NCBI GenBank assembly: GCA_903913345.1
Contig: CAIWLA010000412.1
Span: forward strand, 1 to 11,028
Length of the DNA: 11,028 nucleotides
From: an uncultured Magnetococcales bacterium
Lineage (GTDB): Bacteria > Pseudomonadota > Magnetococcia > Magnetococcales > Magnetaquicoccaceae
Direction of reading: 5' to 3'
A program made the translations under genes and the position numbers. Below the pieces are notes generated by a model. The model was not told where the DNA came from, did no database searches, and saw only the letters and a list, made by a program, of their open reading frames with translations. Shown in pieces: positions 1 to 6,173 of the stretch. Position 1 is the first letter of the stretch. Every line of letters starts with the position of its first letter.

Positions 1-1
1 G

Positions 2-2480
2 TTGTTTTTGCTGCCGAACGATTTGGCCTTTACCCGCCCCAAAAAGGATGCCGTGGCCCCACCCCGGACGGCCAAGGGCAGCCCGATTTCGCCCCCTCCG
101 CTGCCAAAAGATCGGCTGCCCATCGCGCCGCAAGAGCGGATATCCCAGAGGGTGGAGCGTATGCTCTATTGTCTGTGGGACATGGGGCTGGATGTGGGGA
201 CATGCCGTGCGTACCATTTCAGAGTGTGTGCAACTGGCGCGCCAAAATGTAGAAATACGCACATCCATGCTGGAATCCCGGTTTCTGAGCGGTGATCAGG
301 CCCTCTTTACAACCTACCATGACACCCTTTTCGCCAAGGTTTTGGAGCGGGGGCCGGAGGCCTTTTTGCGGGCCAAACTGGTCGAACAGACCAAACGGCA
401 TGAGCGGTTTGGCAATTCCCTCTTCTATCTGGAGCCGAACGTCAAGGAAAATCCCGGCGGACTGCGGGATTTGCAGACCTTTTCCTGGATTTCAAAATAC
501 CGCTATCATGTCAAAAAGATGCGGGATCTGATTCCCCAGGGGCTGATCACCGAGGAGGAGTATCGCACCTTTCTCCGTTGTCAATCTTTCCTGAAACGGG
601 TGCGTAACGCCTTGCACTATCGGGCCGGGCGTCGGGATGACCGGCTGACCTTTCAGCATCAACTCGATATTGCCGCCGAATTTGGCTACAAAGACCGTGC
701 CGGGATGCGGGGGGTGGAGCAATTCATGCGTCGTTATTACCAGGTGACCCGGCAGGTGAGCAACCTGTCCTGGATCTTCTTGCGCAAATATCAGGAGGAG
801 TATCGTTCCCTGTTCTGGTGGAATCGACGTTCGTTGGAAGATTGTTTCCAGTTATACGGGGATAAAGTGATTGTCTCCGATCCGGAATCCTTCCGGCAGG
901 ATCCCGTCCGTCTGATGAAACTGTTTGAGGTGGCCCAGCGTCACTTGAAATCCATCCATCCCGACACCTTGCGTCTGGTCGTGCGGGATCTGGGTCTGAT
1001 CGATCGGGAATTTCGCAAAAATCCGGTGGTGGCGGCTCTGTTTATTCAAATGCTCAACGGGGAACGGGCGGTGGCCTGGGTGCTGCGTCGCATGAGCATC
1101 TGTGGGGTGTTGGGGCGGTATTTGCCGGAGTTTGGCCGCATCATCGGTCAGCCCCAACATGATCTGTTTCACATCTATACAGTGGATGAACATACCATTC
1201 TGGCCGTGGAGTCCCTGCGTCACATCAAGTCCGGAAAGTTCAGTGCGGAATTGCCCATTTGCACCGCCTTGATGGCACAGCTGGATTATTATGAACGCGG
1301 TTCGATCATGTTGTATCTGGCTGTTTTGTTGCATGATATTGCCAAAGGGCGCGGAGGGGATCATCAATTGAAGGGGGCACTGATCGCCCGGCAGGTCTGT
1401 CTGCGCCTGGGATTGACCGAGGCGGAAACCAGCCTGGTCTGTTGGCTGGTGGGTCGCCATCTGGATCTCTCCCGGACGGCATTCCGCCGTGACATTTCCG
1501 ATCCGAACACCATTCAGAGTTTTGCCCGCCAGGTGGGGACGCAACGGCGTTTGGAGTTCCTGTTGTTGTTGACCGTGGCGGATATTCGGGCCGTTGGTCC
1601 CAATGCCTGGAATTTGTGGAAGGCCGAATTGTTGCGCCGCCTGTACAGCCTGACCCTGAGTGCCTTGAAGCGGGGGGCCTTTCAACCCGATGAGATGGCG
1701 CGGCAGGCGGAGGCCCAAAAGCAGGCCGTTTTGGCCCTGATGGCGGGCAAGACGGTGTCGCCTGTGGATCTGCGCACCTATCTGGACCGGTTTGATGAAA
1801 ATTATTTTCTCCACTATGAGGCCTCCACCATTGCGCGCCATGCGGAGGCGTTGCTGGGTCGGGAAGAGAGTGCCATCACCATTCTGTTCCTGACCAGTCC
1901 GGTGTCGGAGACCACCGAGCTGCTCATTTATACACGGGATCAATCCGGATTGATGTCACGGATTTCCGGCGCGTTGGCCATGGAGGGTGTCAATATCCTG
2001 TCTGCGGATATTGTCACCACCAAGGATGGCATGGCGTTGGATTTTTTCGTGGTGCAAAACACGGTGGGCCAGGCACTGGACAACCGCCTGCAAATGCAGC
2101 GTCTGGAGCAGCGTCTGACCCAATTTTTGCTGGATCCGGTCCGTCCACAGCCGGTACTGGTTCCCAATGAGGGAGATCTGCGGCGGCAGCGCATGTTTCA
2201 TGTGCCGTTTGCCATCGATGTGGATGATACGGTGGAGACCTTCACCATCCTGGAGATCACCTCGCTGGATCGGGTGGGATTATTGTTCTTGATCACCCGT
2301 GAGATGGAACTGCATGGCATTCAGATTCGCACCGCCAAGATTGCCACCTATGGGGAGAGGGCGGTGGATGTCTTTTATGTGCGGGATCTCTACGGGCTTA
2401 AGTTGACGAAACAAAAAATGGACTCTTTTGCAAAGAGTCTGCGCGATATGATCGATCCGGCGGAACTGGAGCCATTGTGA
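2..2480 (+). CDS. glnD: Bifunctional [protein-PII] uridylyltransferase/uridylyl-removing enzyme GlnD, 5'-partial and frameshifted
   Basis: GlnD attaches UMP to PII proteins when glutamine is low and removes it when glutamine is high, so it is the cytoplasmic nitrogen sensor. The window opens inside the nucleotidyltransferase domain (LFLLPND, the strand after the catalytic GGYGRGEL region, which lies off the left edge). Next come ERMLYCLWDMGLDVG in frame 2, and HAVRTISECV in frame 3 from 201, separated by an extra G at 196-199. Downstream are the UTase-associated hallmark EPNVKENPGGLRD (about 430-470), the HD domain (His at 1191-1193, HD pair at 1332-1337, in LLHDIAKG), and two ACT domains (about 1900-2060 and 2235-2410). 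The stop is TGA 2478-2480. About 825 residues are visible, so with the missing N-terminus the size suits the usual 890-940. A Pro-rich insert of roughly 30 residues sits between LFLLP and ERMLY. The family call is very secure; whether the gene is functional depends on the frameshift. Frame 3 is open from an ATG at 48, but residues before about 201 in that frame do not resemble GlnD. Confidence 0.93.
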   Translation, partial: CFCCRTIWPLPAPKRMPWPHPGRPRAARFRPLRCQKIGCPSRRKSGYPRGWSVCSIVCGTWGWMWGHAVRTISECVQLARQNVEIRTSMLESRFLSGDQALFTTYHDTLFAKVLERGPEAFLRAKLVEQTKRHERFGNSLFYLEPNVKENPGGLRDLQTFSWISKYRYHVKKMRDLIPQGLITEEEYRTFLRCQSFLKRVRNALHYRAGRRDDRLTFQHQLDIAAEFGYKDRAGMRGVEQFMRRYYQVTRQVSNLSWIFLRKYQEEYRSLFWWNRRSLEDCFQLYGDKVIVSDPESFRQDPVRLMKLFEVAQRHLKSIHPDTLRLVVRDLGLIDREFRKNPVVAALFIQMLNGERAVAWVLRRMSICGVLGRYLPEFGRIIGQPQHDLFHIYTVDEHTILAVESLRHIKSGKFSAELPICTALMAQLDYYERGSIMLYLAVLLHDIAKGRGGDHQLKGALIARQVCLRLGLTEAETSLVCWLVGRHLDLSRTAFRRDISDPNTIQSFARQVGTQRRLEFLLLLTVADIRAVGPNAWNLWKAELLRRLYSLTLSALKRGAFQPDEMARQAEAQKQAVLALMAGKTVSPVDLRTYLDRFDENYFLHYEASTIARHAEALLGREESAITILFLTSPVSETTELLIYTRDQSGLMSRISGALAMEGVNILSADIVTTKDGMALDFFVVQNTVGQALDNRLQMQRLEQRLTQFLLDPVRPQPVLVPNEGDLRRQRMFHVPFAIDVDDTVETFTILEITSLDRVGLLFLITREMELHGIQIRTAKIATYGERAVDVFYVRDLYGLKLTKQKMDSFAKSLRDMIDPAELEPL
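196..199 (+). other. Apparent +1 frameshift in glnD (G-run)
   Basis: Reading GATGTGGGGACATGCC with one G removed gives D-V-G-H-A, which joins GLDVG (frame 2) directly to HAVRT (frame 3). This reproduces the conserved GlnD segment LEVGHSVRT. The remaining 2.28 kb is open and well conserved, so the lesion is either recent or an artefact of sequencing or assembly. Nothing nearby, such as a slippery heptamer with a stem-loop, argues for programmed frameshifting. Confidence 0.8.
2411..2439 (-). terminator. Candidate intrinsic terminator of the macro-domain gene, inside glnD
   Basis: A perfect 8-bp inverted repeat, GACTCTTT/AAAGAGTC with a 3-nt loop, covers 2421-2439. Read on the minus strand it is followed after CA by six T residues (2418-2413), the pattern of a Rho-independent terminator. 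It begins 41 nt beyond the macro gene's stop codon. On the plus strand no T-run follows, so it should act only for leftward transcription. The stem is modest in GC, and the same bases encode part of the GlnD C-terminus. Confidence 0.55.
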
Positions 2481-3038
2481 TCAGGTGCAGGCTTGTTGCA
2501 ACAGTTGGGCATCGGCGGTTGAGAAGGCCACCAGGGTGACGCTCAATCCGGCCTCCGGGTTTTGTGCAAAAAAGGTGCGGATGGTCAAGACGGCGATCCG
2601 GGCCGCCTCGGCCTTGGGAAAGCCGTAGACGCCGGTGCTGATGCCGGGGAAGGCCAGCCGTTTGACCCCGTGGGCGTGGGCCAGTTCCAGGCACCGCCGG
2701 TAGCATTGGGCCAGATGGCCAGCCGGGTCGGGATCGGCGTGATAGATCGGACCGGCTGTATGGATGACCAGGCGGGCGGGCAATTGGCCACCGGTGGTGA
2801 CCACCGCCTCTCCGCTGGGCAGGCCATCGGGATAGAGGGTCTGCCGGATGGTGCGGCACGCCTCCAGGATGGCCGGTCCCCCGGCCCGATGAATGGCCCC
2901 GTCCACCCCGCCGCCGCCCAGGAGCGAGGCGTTGGCGGCATTGACAATGGCATCCATGGCCAACCGGGTAATATCTCCGGTGACAACCTGTATCGAGTTC
3001 ATGGCGGTGTCGTTCACGATGACACTCTCCCTGGTCAT
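2481..3038 (-). CDS. Macro domain protein (MacroD/YmdB-like O-acetyl-ADP-ribose deacetylase or ADP-ribosyl hydrolase)
   Basis: This is a stand-alone macro domain of 185 residues, the usual size for bacterial MacroD-type enzymes. The family binds ADP-ribose and hydrolyses O-acetyl-ADP-ribose or mono-ADP-ribose linked to acidic residues. Visible motifs in order are GDITRL (residues 21-26, Asp22 in the adenine-contact position), NAAN (33-36), the Gly-rich loop GGGGVDGAIHRAGG (41-54, with the catalytic-type Asn and Asp context), HTAGPIY (93-99), and the phosphate-binding loop GISTGVYGFP (132-141). There is no signal peptide, so it should be cytoplasmic. ATG 3038 was chosen because AGGGAGG lies 10 nt upstream. 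An internal ATG at 3002 lacks a ribosome site, and longer in-frame extensions up to 3224 do not look like protein of this family. It converges on glnD with no intervening base and diverges from argS. The precise substrate cannot be read from sequence. Confidence 0.92.
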   Translation of the reverse strand: MTRESVIVNDTAMNSIQVVTGDITRLAMDAIVNAANASLLGGGGVDGAIHRAGGPAILEACRTIRQTLYPDGLPSGEAVVTTGGQLPARLVIHTAGPIYHADPDPAGHLAQCYRRCLELAHAHGVKRLAFPGISTGVYGFPKAEAARIAVLTIRTFFAQNPEAGLSVTLVAFSTADAQLLQQACT

Positions 3039-3048
3039 TGTCGCGAGG

Positions 3049-3055
3049 CCTCCCT
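3049..3055 (-). promoter_or_regulatory. Ribosome binding site deciding the macro gene start
   Basis: On the minus strand AGGGAGG precedes the ATG at 3038 by 10 nt. Neither the internal ATG at 3002 nor the upstream in-frame starts have a comparable Shine-Dalgarno sequence. Confidence 0.6.
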
Positions 3056-3089
3056 GGTGGGGTGTTGCCCCGTTCCAAGGAGCCTGGCA

Positions 3090-3119
3090 AAAATAATCCA
3101 TTGGCGGGTTGGTTTTCAA
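3090..3119 (-). promoter_or_regulatory. Candidate sigma70-type promoter for the macro gene
   Basis: On the minus strand TTGAAA (3119-3114, five of six matches to TTGACA) is followed after 18 nt by TATTTT (3095-3090, four of six matches to TATAAT). It would give a leader of roughly 45 nt before ATG 3038. This is pattern matching only. The region lies in the 247-nt divergent gap between the macro gene and argS. Confidence 0.3.
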
Positions 3120-3184
3120 GATAAAATTCTGGCATGCGTGTCCATAGCCGCCCATGGTGTACCACTCCCTGCTCATGCCTGGTT

Positions 3185-3243
3185 TAAAATAGACCGACAA
3201 ACAAAAGTCTCCGTTGCCAACCACCCCTGAAGATCGTTAAACT
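3185..3243 (+). promoter_or_regulatory. Candidate argS promoter region
   Basis: Two weak possibilities are visible. TTGCCA (3214-3219, five of six) is followed by TAAACT (3238-3243, four of six) with 18-nt spacing, giving a short leader. Alternatively TAAAAT (3185-3190, five of six to the -10 consensus) lies without a recognisable -35 and would give a leader of about 90 nt. No T-box or other tRNA-sensing leader is evident. Confidence 0.25.
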
Positions 3244-3285
3244 CCCCCGCATCTCATCCATTCCTTCAAACAAACGGGAGCAGCG

Positions 3286-5001
3286 GTGCGCAGTATTATC
3301 GATCGGTTGGTCACCACCACCCTGGAACGGTTGCGTCACGAGGGGATTTTCCCTCCCGACCTGCCGTTTGTCTTTCATGTGGAACGACCACGAGACAAAA
3401 GTCATGGCGATTTTTCCACCAATGCGGCCCTGATGCTGGCCAAGGCGGCCCGCCTGCCGCCGCGCCAACTGGCTGAAAAGATAGTGGCCGCCCTGCCGGA
3501 CAACCAGACCGATGTGGAAAAATGGGAGGTGGCCGGGCCAGGATTTATCAATTTTTTTCTCTCGCCCCAGAGTCTCCGCACGGTCATCCCCCTGATCCAG
3601 CAGGCCGGCAGCCGGTTTGGCCACAGCAACAGCGGTGCCGGCCAGCGGGTGCAGGTGGAGTTTGTCTCCGCCAACCCCACCGGTCCCATGCACCTGGGCC
3701 ACGGCCGGGGGGCAGTCATCGGCGATACCATCGCCCGATTGTTGCAGGCCATCGGCTGCACGGTGGAACGGGAATATTATGTCAACGATGCGGGTACCCA
3801 AACCCAGGTGCTGGGTCGGTCGGTATTGATCCGTTATTATGCCCTGTTTGGCCGGGAACATGCGATGCCAGAGGGATGTTATCCCGGTGAATATGTGTTG
3901 GAAATCGCCCAGGCACTCCGCGACCGGGACGGCGACCGCTGGCTGGCAGAAACCTTCCCGGATGAGCCACCCATGGCCGTGATCGATTTTGCCATGGCCC
4001 ACTGCCTGACCTGGATCCGAGAGGATCTGGCCCTGCTCCGCATCACCTTCGATACCTGGTTTTCGGAACGGTCATTGCACCAACAAGGTCTGATTGCCCG
4101 TGCCGTGGACCAGTTGGAGGCCATGGGATTGATCTACGAAGGGATCCTGGAACCCCCCAAGGGCAAGCAACTGGAGGATTGGGAACCCCGTCCGCAACGG
4201 CTGTTTCGTTCCAGCCGGTTTGGCGACGAGGTGGACCGTCCGTTGCAAAAATCGGACGGCACCTTCACCTATTTTGCCGCCGACATGGCCTATCACCTGG
4301 ACAAGGCAGAACGGGGGTTTGATGCCCTGATCAACATCTGGGGGGCCGACCATGGGGGCTATATCAAACGGGTGCAGGCCGCCCTGGCCGCCCTCACCGG
4401 CAAAAAAGGGTTGCTGGAGGTCCGACTGGTGCAGATGGTCAATCTGCTGCGCGGGGGTCAACCCGTGCGGATGTCCAAACGGTCCGGCACCTTTGTCACC
4501 CTGCGGGAGGTGGTGGAGGAGGCCGGGGCGGATGCGGTCCGTTTCTGGTTTTTGTTGCGTTCGGCGGGAGCCAATCTGGATTTTGACCTGGAACTGGCCA
4601 TGGCCAGGAGCAACGACAACCCCATCTTTTATGTCCAGTATGCCCACGCCAGGGTCCATTCCGTTGGGCGTCGTCTCCAGGAGAGGGGACTGGATGGCCA
4701 TCCGGTGGCCCAACCCGCCGCGCTGGCACGGTTGACAGAACCGGCCGAGTGGGATCTGCTCCGTCTCCTGGGTCGGTTCCCGGAGGTGGTCGAACAGGCC
4801 GCCCAGGAAAAAGAGCCACAGAAAGTTCCGTACTATCTTTTAGAATTGGCAGCGGCCTTCCATACCTACTATAATGGCCACAAAATTCTGGAAGAGGATG
4901 CCGACCTGCGCACCGCCAGACTGGCTCTGATCGGCGCGGTGGGTCAGGTGATCGCCAATGGTTTAACCCTACTGGGCGTACATGCCCCGGAGCAGATGTG
5001 A
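3286..5001 (+). CDS. argS: Arginyl-tRNA synthetase
   Basis: This class I aminoacyl-tRNA synthetase charges tRNA-Arg with arginine in an ATP-dependent cytoplasmic reaction. The 571 residues match the family's normal length. The N-terminal additional domain carries HGDFSTNAA. The Rossmann catalytic domain has the HIGH-type motif as HLGHGR (residues 136-141, after NPTGPM), and YVNDAGTQ follows. The KMSKS-type loop reads RMSKRSGTF with Met at 396, so the first Lys is Arg, a tolerated variation in ArgRS. The C-terminal DALR anticodon-binding domain includes FYVQYAHARVHS and ends near LLGVHAPEQM. The start is GTG 3286, with GGGAG 5 nt upstream. The last codons overlap the start of the SPOR gene in a GTGA arrangement, indicating translational coupling, and argS appears to head a four- or five-gene unit. 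The identification is secure. Confidence 0.98.
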   Translation: MRSIIDRLVTTTLERLRHEGIFPPDLPFVFHVERPRDKSHGDFSTNAALMLAKAARLPPRQLAEKIVAALPDNQTDVEKWEVAGPGFINFFLSPQSLRTVIPLIQQAGSRFGHSNSGAGQRVQVEFVSANPTGPMHLGHGRGAVIGDTIARLLQAIGCTVEREYYVNDAGTQTQVLGRSVLIRYYALFGREHAMPEGCYPGEYVLEIAQALRDRDGDRWLAETFPDEPPMAVIDFAMAHCLTWIREDLALLRITFDTWFSERSLHQQGLIARAVDQLEAMGLIYEGILEPPKGKQLEDWEPRPQRLFRSSRFGDEVDRPLQKSDGTFTYFAADMAYHLDKAERGFDALINIWGADHGGYIKRVQAALAALTGKKGLLEVRLVQMVNLLRGGQPVRMSKRSGTFVTLREVVEEAGADAVRFWFLLRSAGANLDFDLELAMARSNDNPIFYVQYAHARVHSVGRRLQERGLDGHPVAQPAALARLTEPAEWDLLRLLGRFPEVVEQAAQEKEPQKVPYYLLELAAAFHTYYNGHKILEEDADLRTARLALIGAVGQVIANGLTLLGVHAPEQM

Positions 5002-6155
5002 ATCCCCGTTTTCCAACCTCTGAACGTTATCGGCGTCATCCCCCCCAGGGCCACCGTCCGCTCCGCCTCCTGGTGGTCGGATTGGTGGTCGGTGGCGGGC
5101 TGTTTTTCCTGTTTCGTTCCAAAACACCCAACCCCGTCCAGACGGCTACCCAGCAGACCCAGGAACAGGAACCGGTCAAACGGGTAACGGAGCCTGTGCC
5201 AGCGGTGGTTCAACCGGAACCCAAACCGGAGTCCAAACCAAAATCCAAGGCAGAGGCCAAGGCAGAGGCCAAACGGGAGAGCAAACGGGAGGCCCAGTCG
5301 GCCCCAGCGGCAGAGGTCAAACGGACCTCTCAACCGAACAAACCGGAACCGCCGACCGCCAGCCAACCGGAGAGGCCGGAGATCATCCATCCAGAGATCC
5401 CGCCAACGGTCAGATCGGGCAACCAGCAAGAGGTCAAACTGGATGTCAAACCGGAAACCCGGTCGGAGATCCAGGCTAAAAAAGGGGATGCCAAAACCGC
5501 TCCCCCGGTCAAATCCCAGACGGAGACCCCCTCTGTCGCCCAACCGGAGGGAAGAAAGTCCCCCCCGTTGCCCAGGCCCAAACAGGGGGAAGAGGAGTCT
5601 GCCACTCCTCCTCCGCCCGATGCCTTGTTGCCCAAGCTGCGGGAGCAGGAGATGGATCTGACCTTTTACAAAGGGTTGGCCATGAAAAAGATGGTCCTGC
5701 CAGAGGAACCCACCGGCAAGAAAATTATTCCCCCCTTCCTGGCGGGTGTCGCCCCCACCGCATCCGGCACCAAAAAAGGGGAAGCCACCCATGGTCCAGA
5801 CAAGGCCACCCCATCCACACCACAGAAGCCGGTGGCGAATGGCCTTCCATCGACCACAGAGAGCAAAAAATCGACCACAGAATCCCAAAAGCCGGCAGAC
5901 GGAACCGCCAAGAAAAAAAGCTATCAGGTGCAGATTGCCATTCTCTCCGATCTTAAAAATGCCACCTCCATGGCAGAGAGTTTGCGCAATCGGGGGGCGG
6001 CCAATCCCCGCGTCAGTACCCTGAAATATGCATCGGGTCGCACCGTCTTCCGGGTCCGTATCGGCCCGTTTGCCACCCCCAGTGCGGCGGCCAAGGAGGG
6101 TCAACGGTGGCAAAACCCCGGTCAACCCGCGATGGTCACGGCGGTGGAAGAGTAG
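4998..6155 (+). CDS. Membrane-anchored SPOR domain protein (FtsN/DedD-like architecture)
   Basis: This 385-residue protein starts at GTG 4998, inside the argS stop (4-nt overlap), with GGAG 5 nt upstream. A short Arg-rich cytoplasmic tail (1-21) is followed by one transmembrane helix (about 22-39, LRLLVVGLVVGGGLFFLF). A long low-complexity linker rich in Lys, Glu and Pro (about 42-205) follows. A more conserved-looking patch with DLTFYKGL lies around 218-226, resembling the FYxxL segment seen before SPOR domains in FtsN-like proteins. A C-terminal SPOR domain occupies about 304-385 (YQVQIAILSD to FRVRIGPFATPSAA). SPOR domains bind glycan strands stripped of stem peptides at the division septum, so a role in cell division or envelope maintenance is likely. 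In many Alphaproteobacteria a SPOR gene follows argS and is followed by nagZ and scpAB; here a sensor kinase comes next. Calling it FtsN itself would go beyond the evidence. Confidence 0.88.
   Translation: MNPRFPTSERYRRHPPQGHRPLRLLVVGLVVGGGLFFLFRSKTPNPVQTATQQTQEQEPVKRVTEPVPAVVQPEPKPESKPKSKAEAKAEAKRESKREAQSAPAAEVKRTSQPNKPEPPTASQPERPEIIHPEIPPTVRSGNQQEVKLDVKPETRSEIQAKKGDAKTAPPVKSQTETPSVAQPEGRKSPPLPRPKQGEEESATPPPPDALLPKLREQEMDLTFYKGLAMKKMVLPEEPTGKKIIPPFLAGVAPTASGTKKGEATHGPDKATPSTPQKPVANGLPSTTESKKSTTESQKPADGTAKKKSYQVQIAILSDLKNATSMAESLRNRGAANPRVSTLKYASGRTVFRVRIGPFATPSAAAKEGQRWQNPGQPAMVTAVEE
5247..5294 (+). repeat. Four 12-bp degenerate tandem repeats in the SPOR linker
   Basis: Two identical units AAGGCAGAGGCC (5247-5258, 5259-5270) are followed by two related units AAACGGGAGAGC and AAACGGGAGGCC (5271-5282, 5283-5294). 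They encode K-A-E-A, K-A-E-A, K-R-E-S and K-R-E-A (residues 84-99). This suggests that the charged linker grew by in-frame duplication. Confidence 0.7.
5850..5891 (+). repeat. Two 21-bp imperfect direct repeats in the SPOR linker
   Basis: Units at 5850-5870 and 5871-5891 both begin TCGACCACAGA and continue with an A-rich end. They encode STTES-KK and STTES-QK just before the SPOR domain. Like the repeat at 5247-5294, the unit length is a multiple of three. Confidence 0.55.
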
Positions 6156-6173
6156 AACCGTGCCCATAAACCC

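Noticed and set aside
852..1943. Long open frame (363 codons) on the minus strand inside glnD
   Set aside because: It lies opposite clear GlnD sequence. Its Gln/His-rich translation is the usual antisense shadow of GC-rich coding DNA and shows no recognisable domain.
2562..3230. Plus-strand open frame over the macro gene and divergent gap
   Set aside because: The minus-strand macro domain has many family motifs here; the plus-strand translation has none.
4944..6167. Open minus-strand frame (407 codons) opposite the SPOR gene, rich in Gly, Leu, Arg and Phe
   Set aside because: It mirrors the Lys/Glu/Pro-rich linker codons on the plus strand. No ribosome site or family motif is seen.
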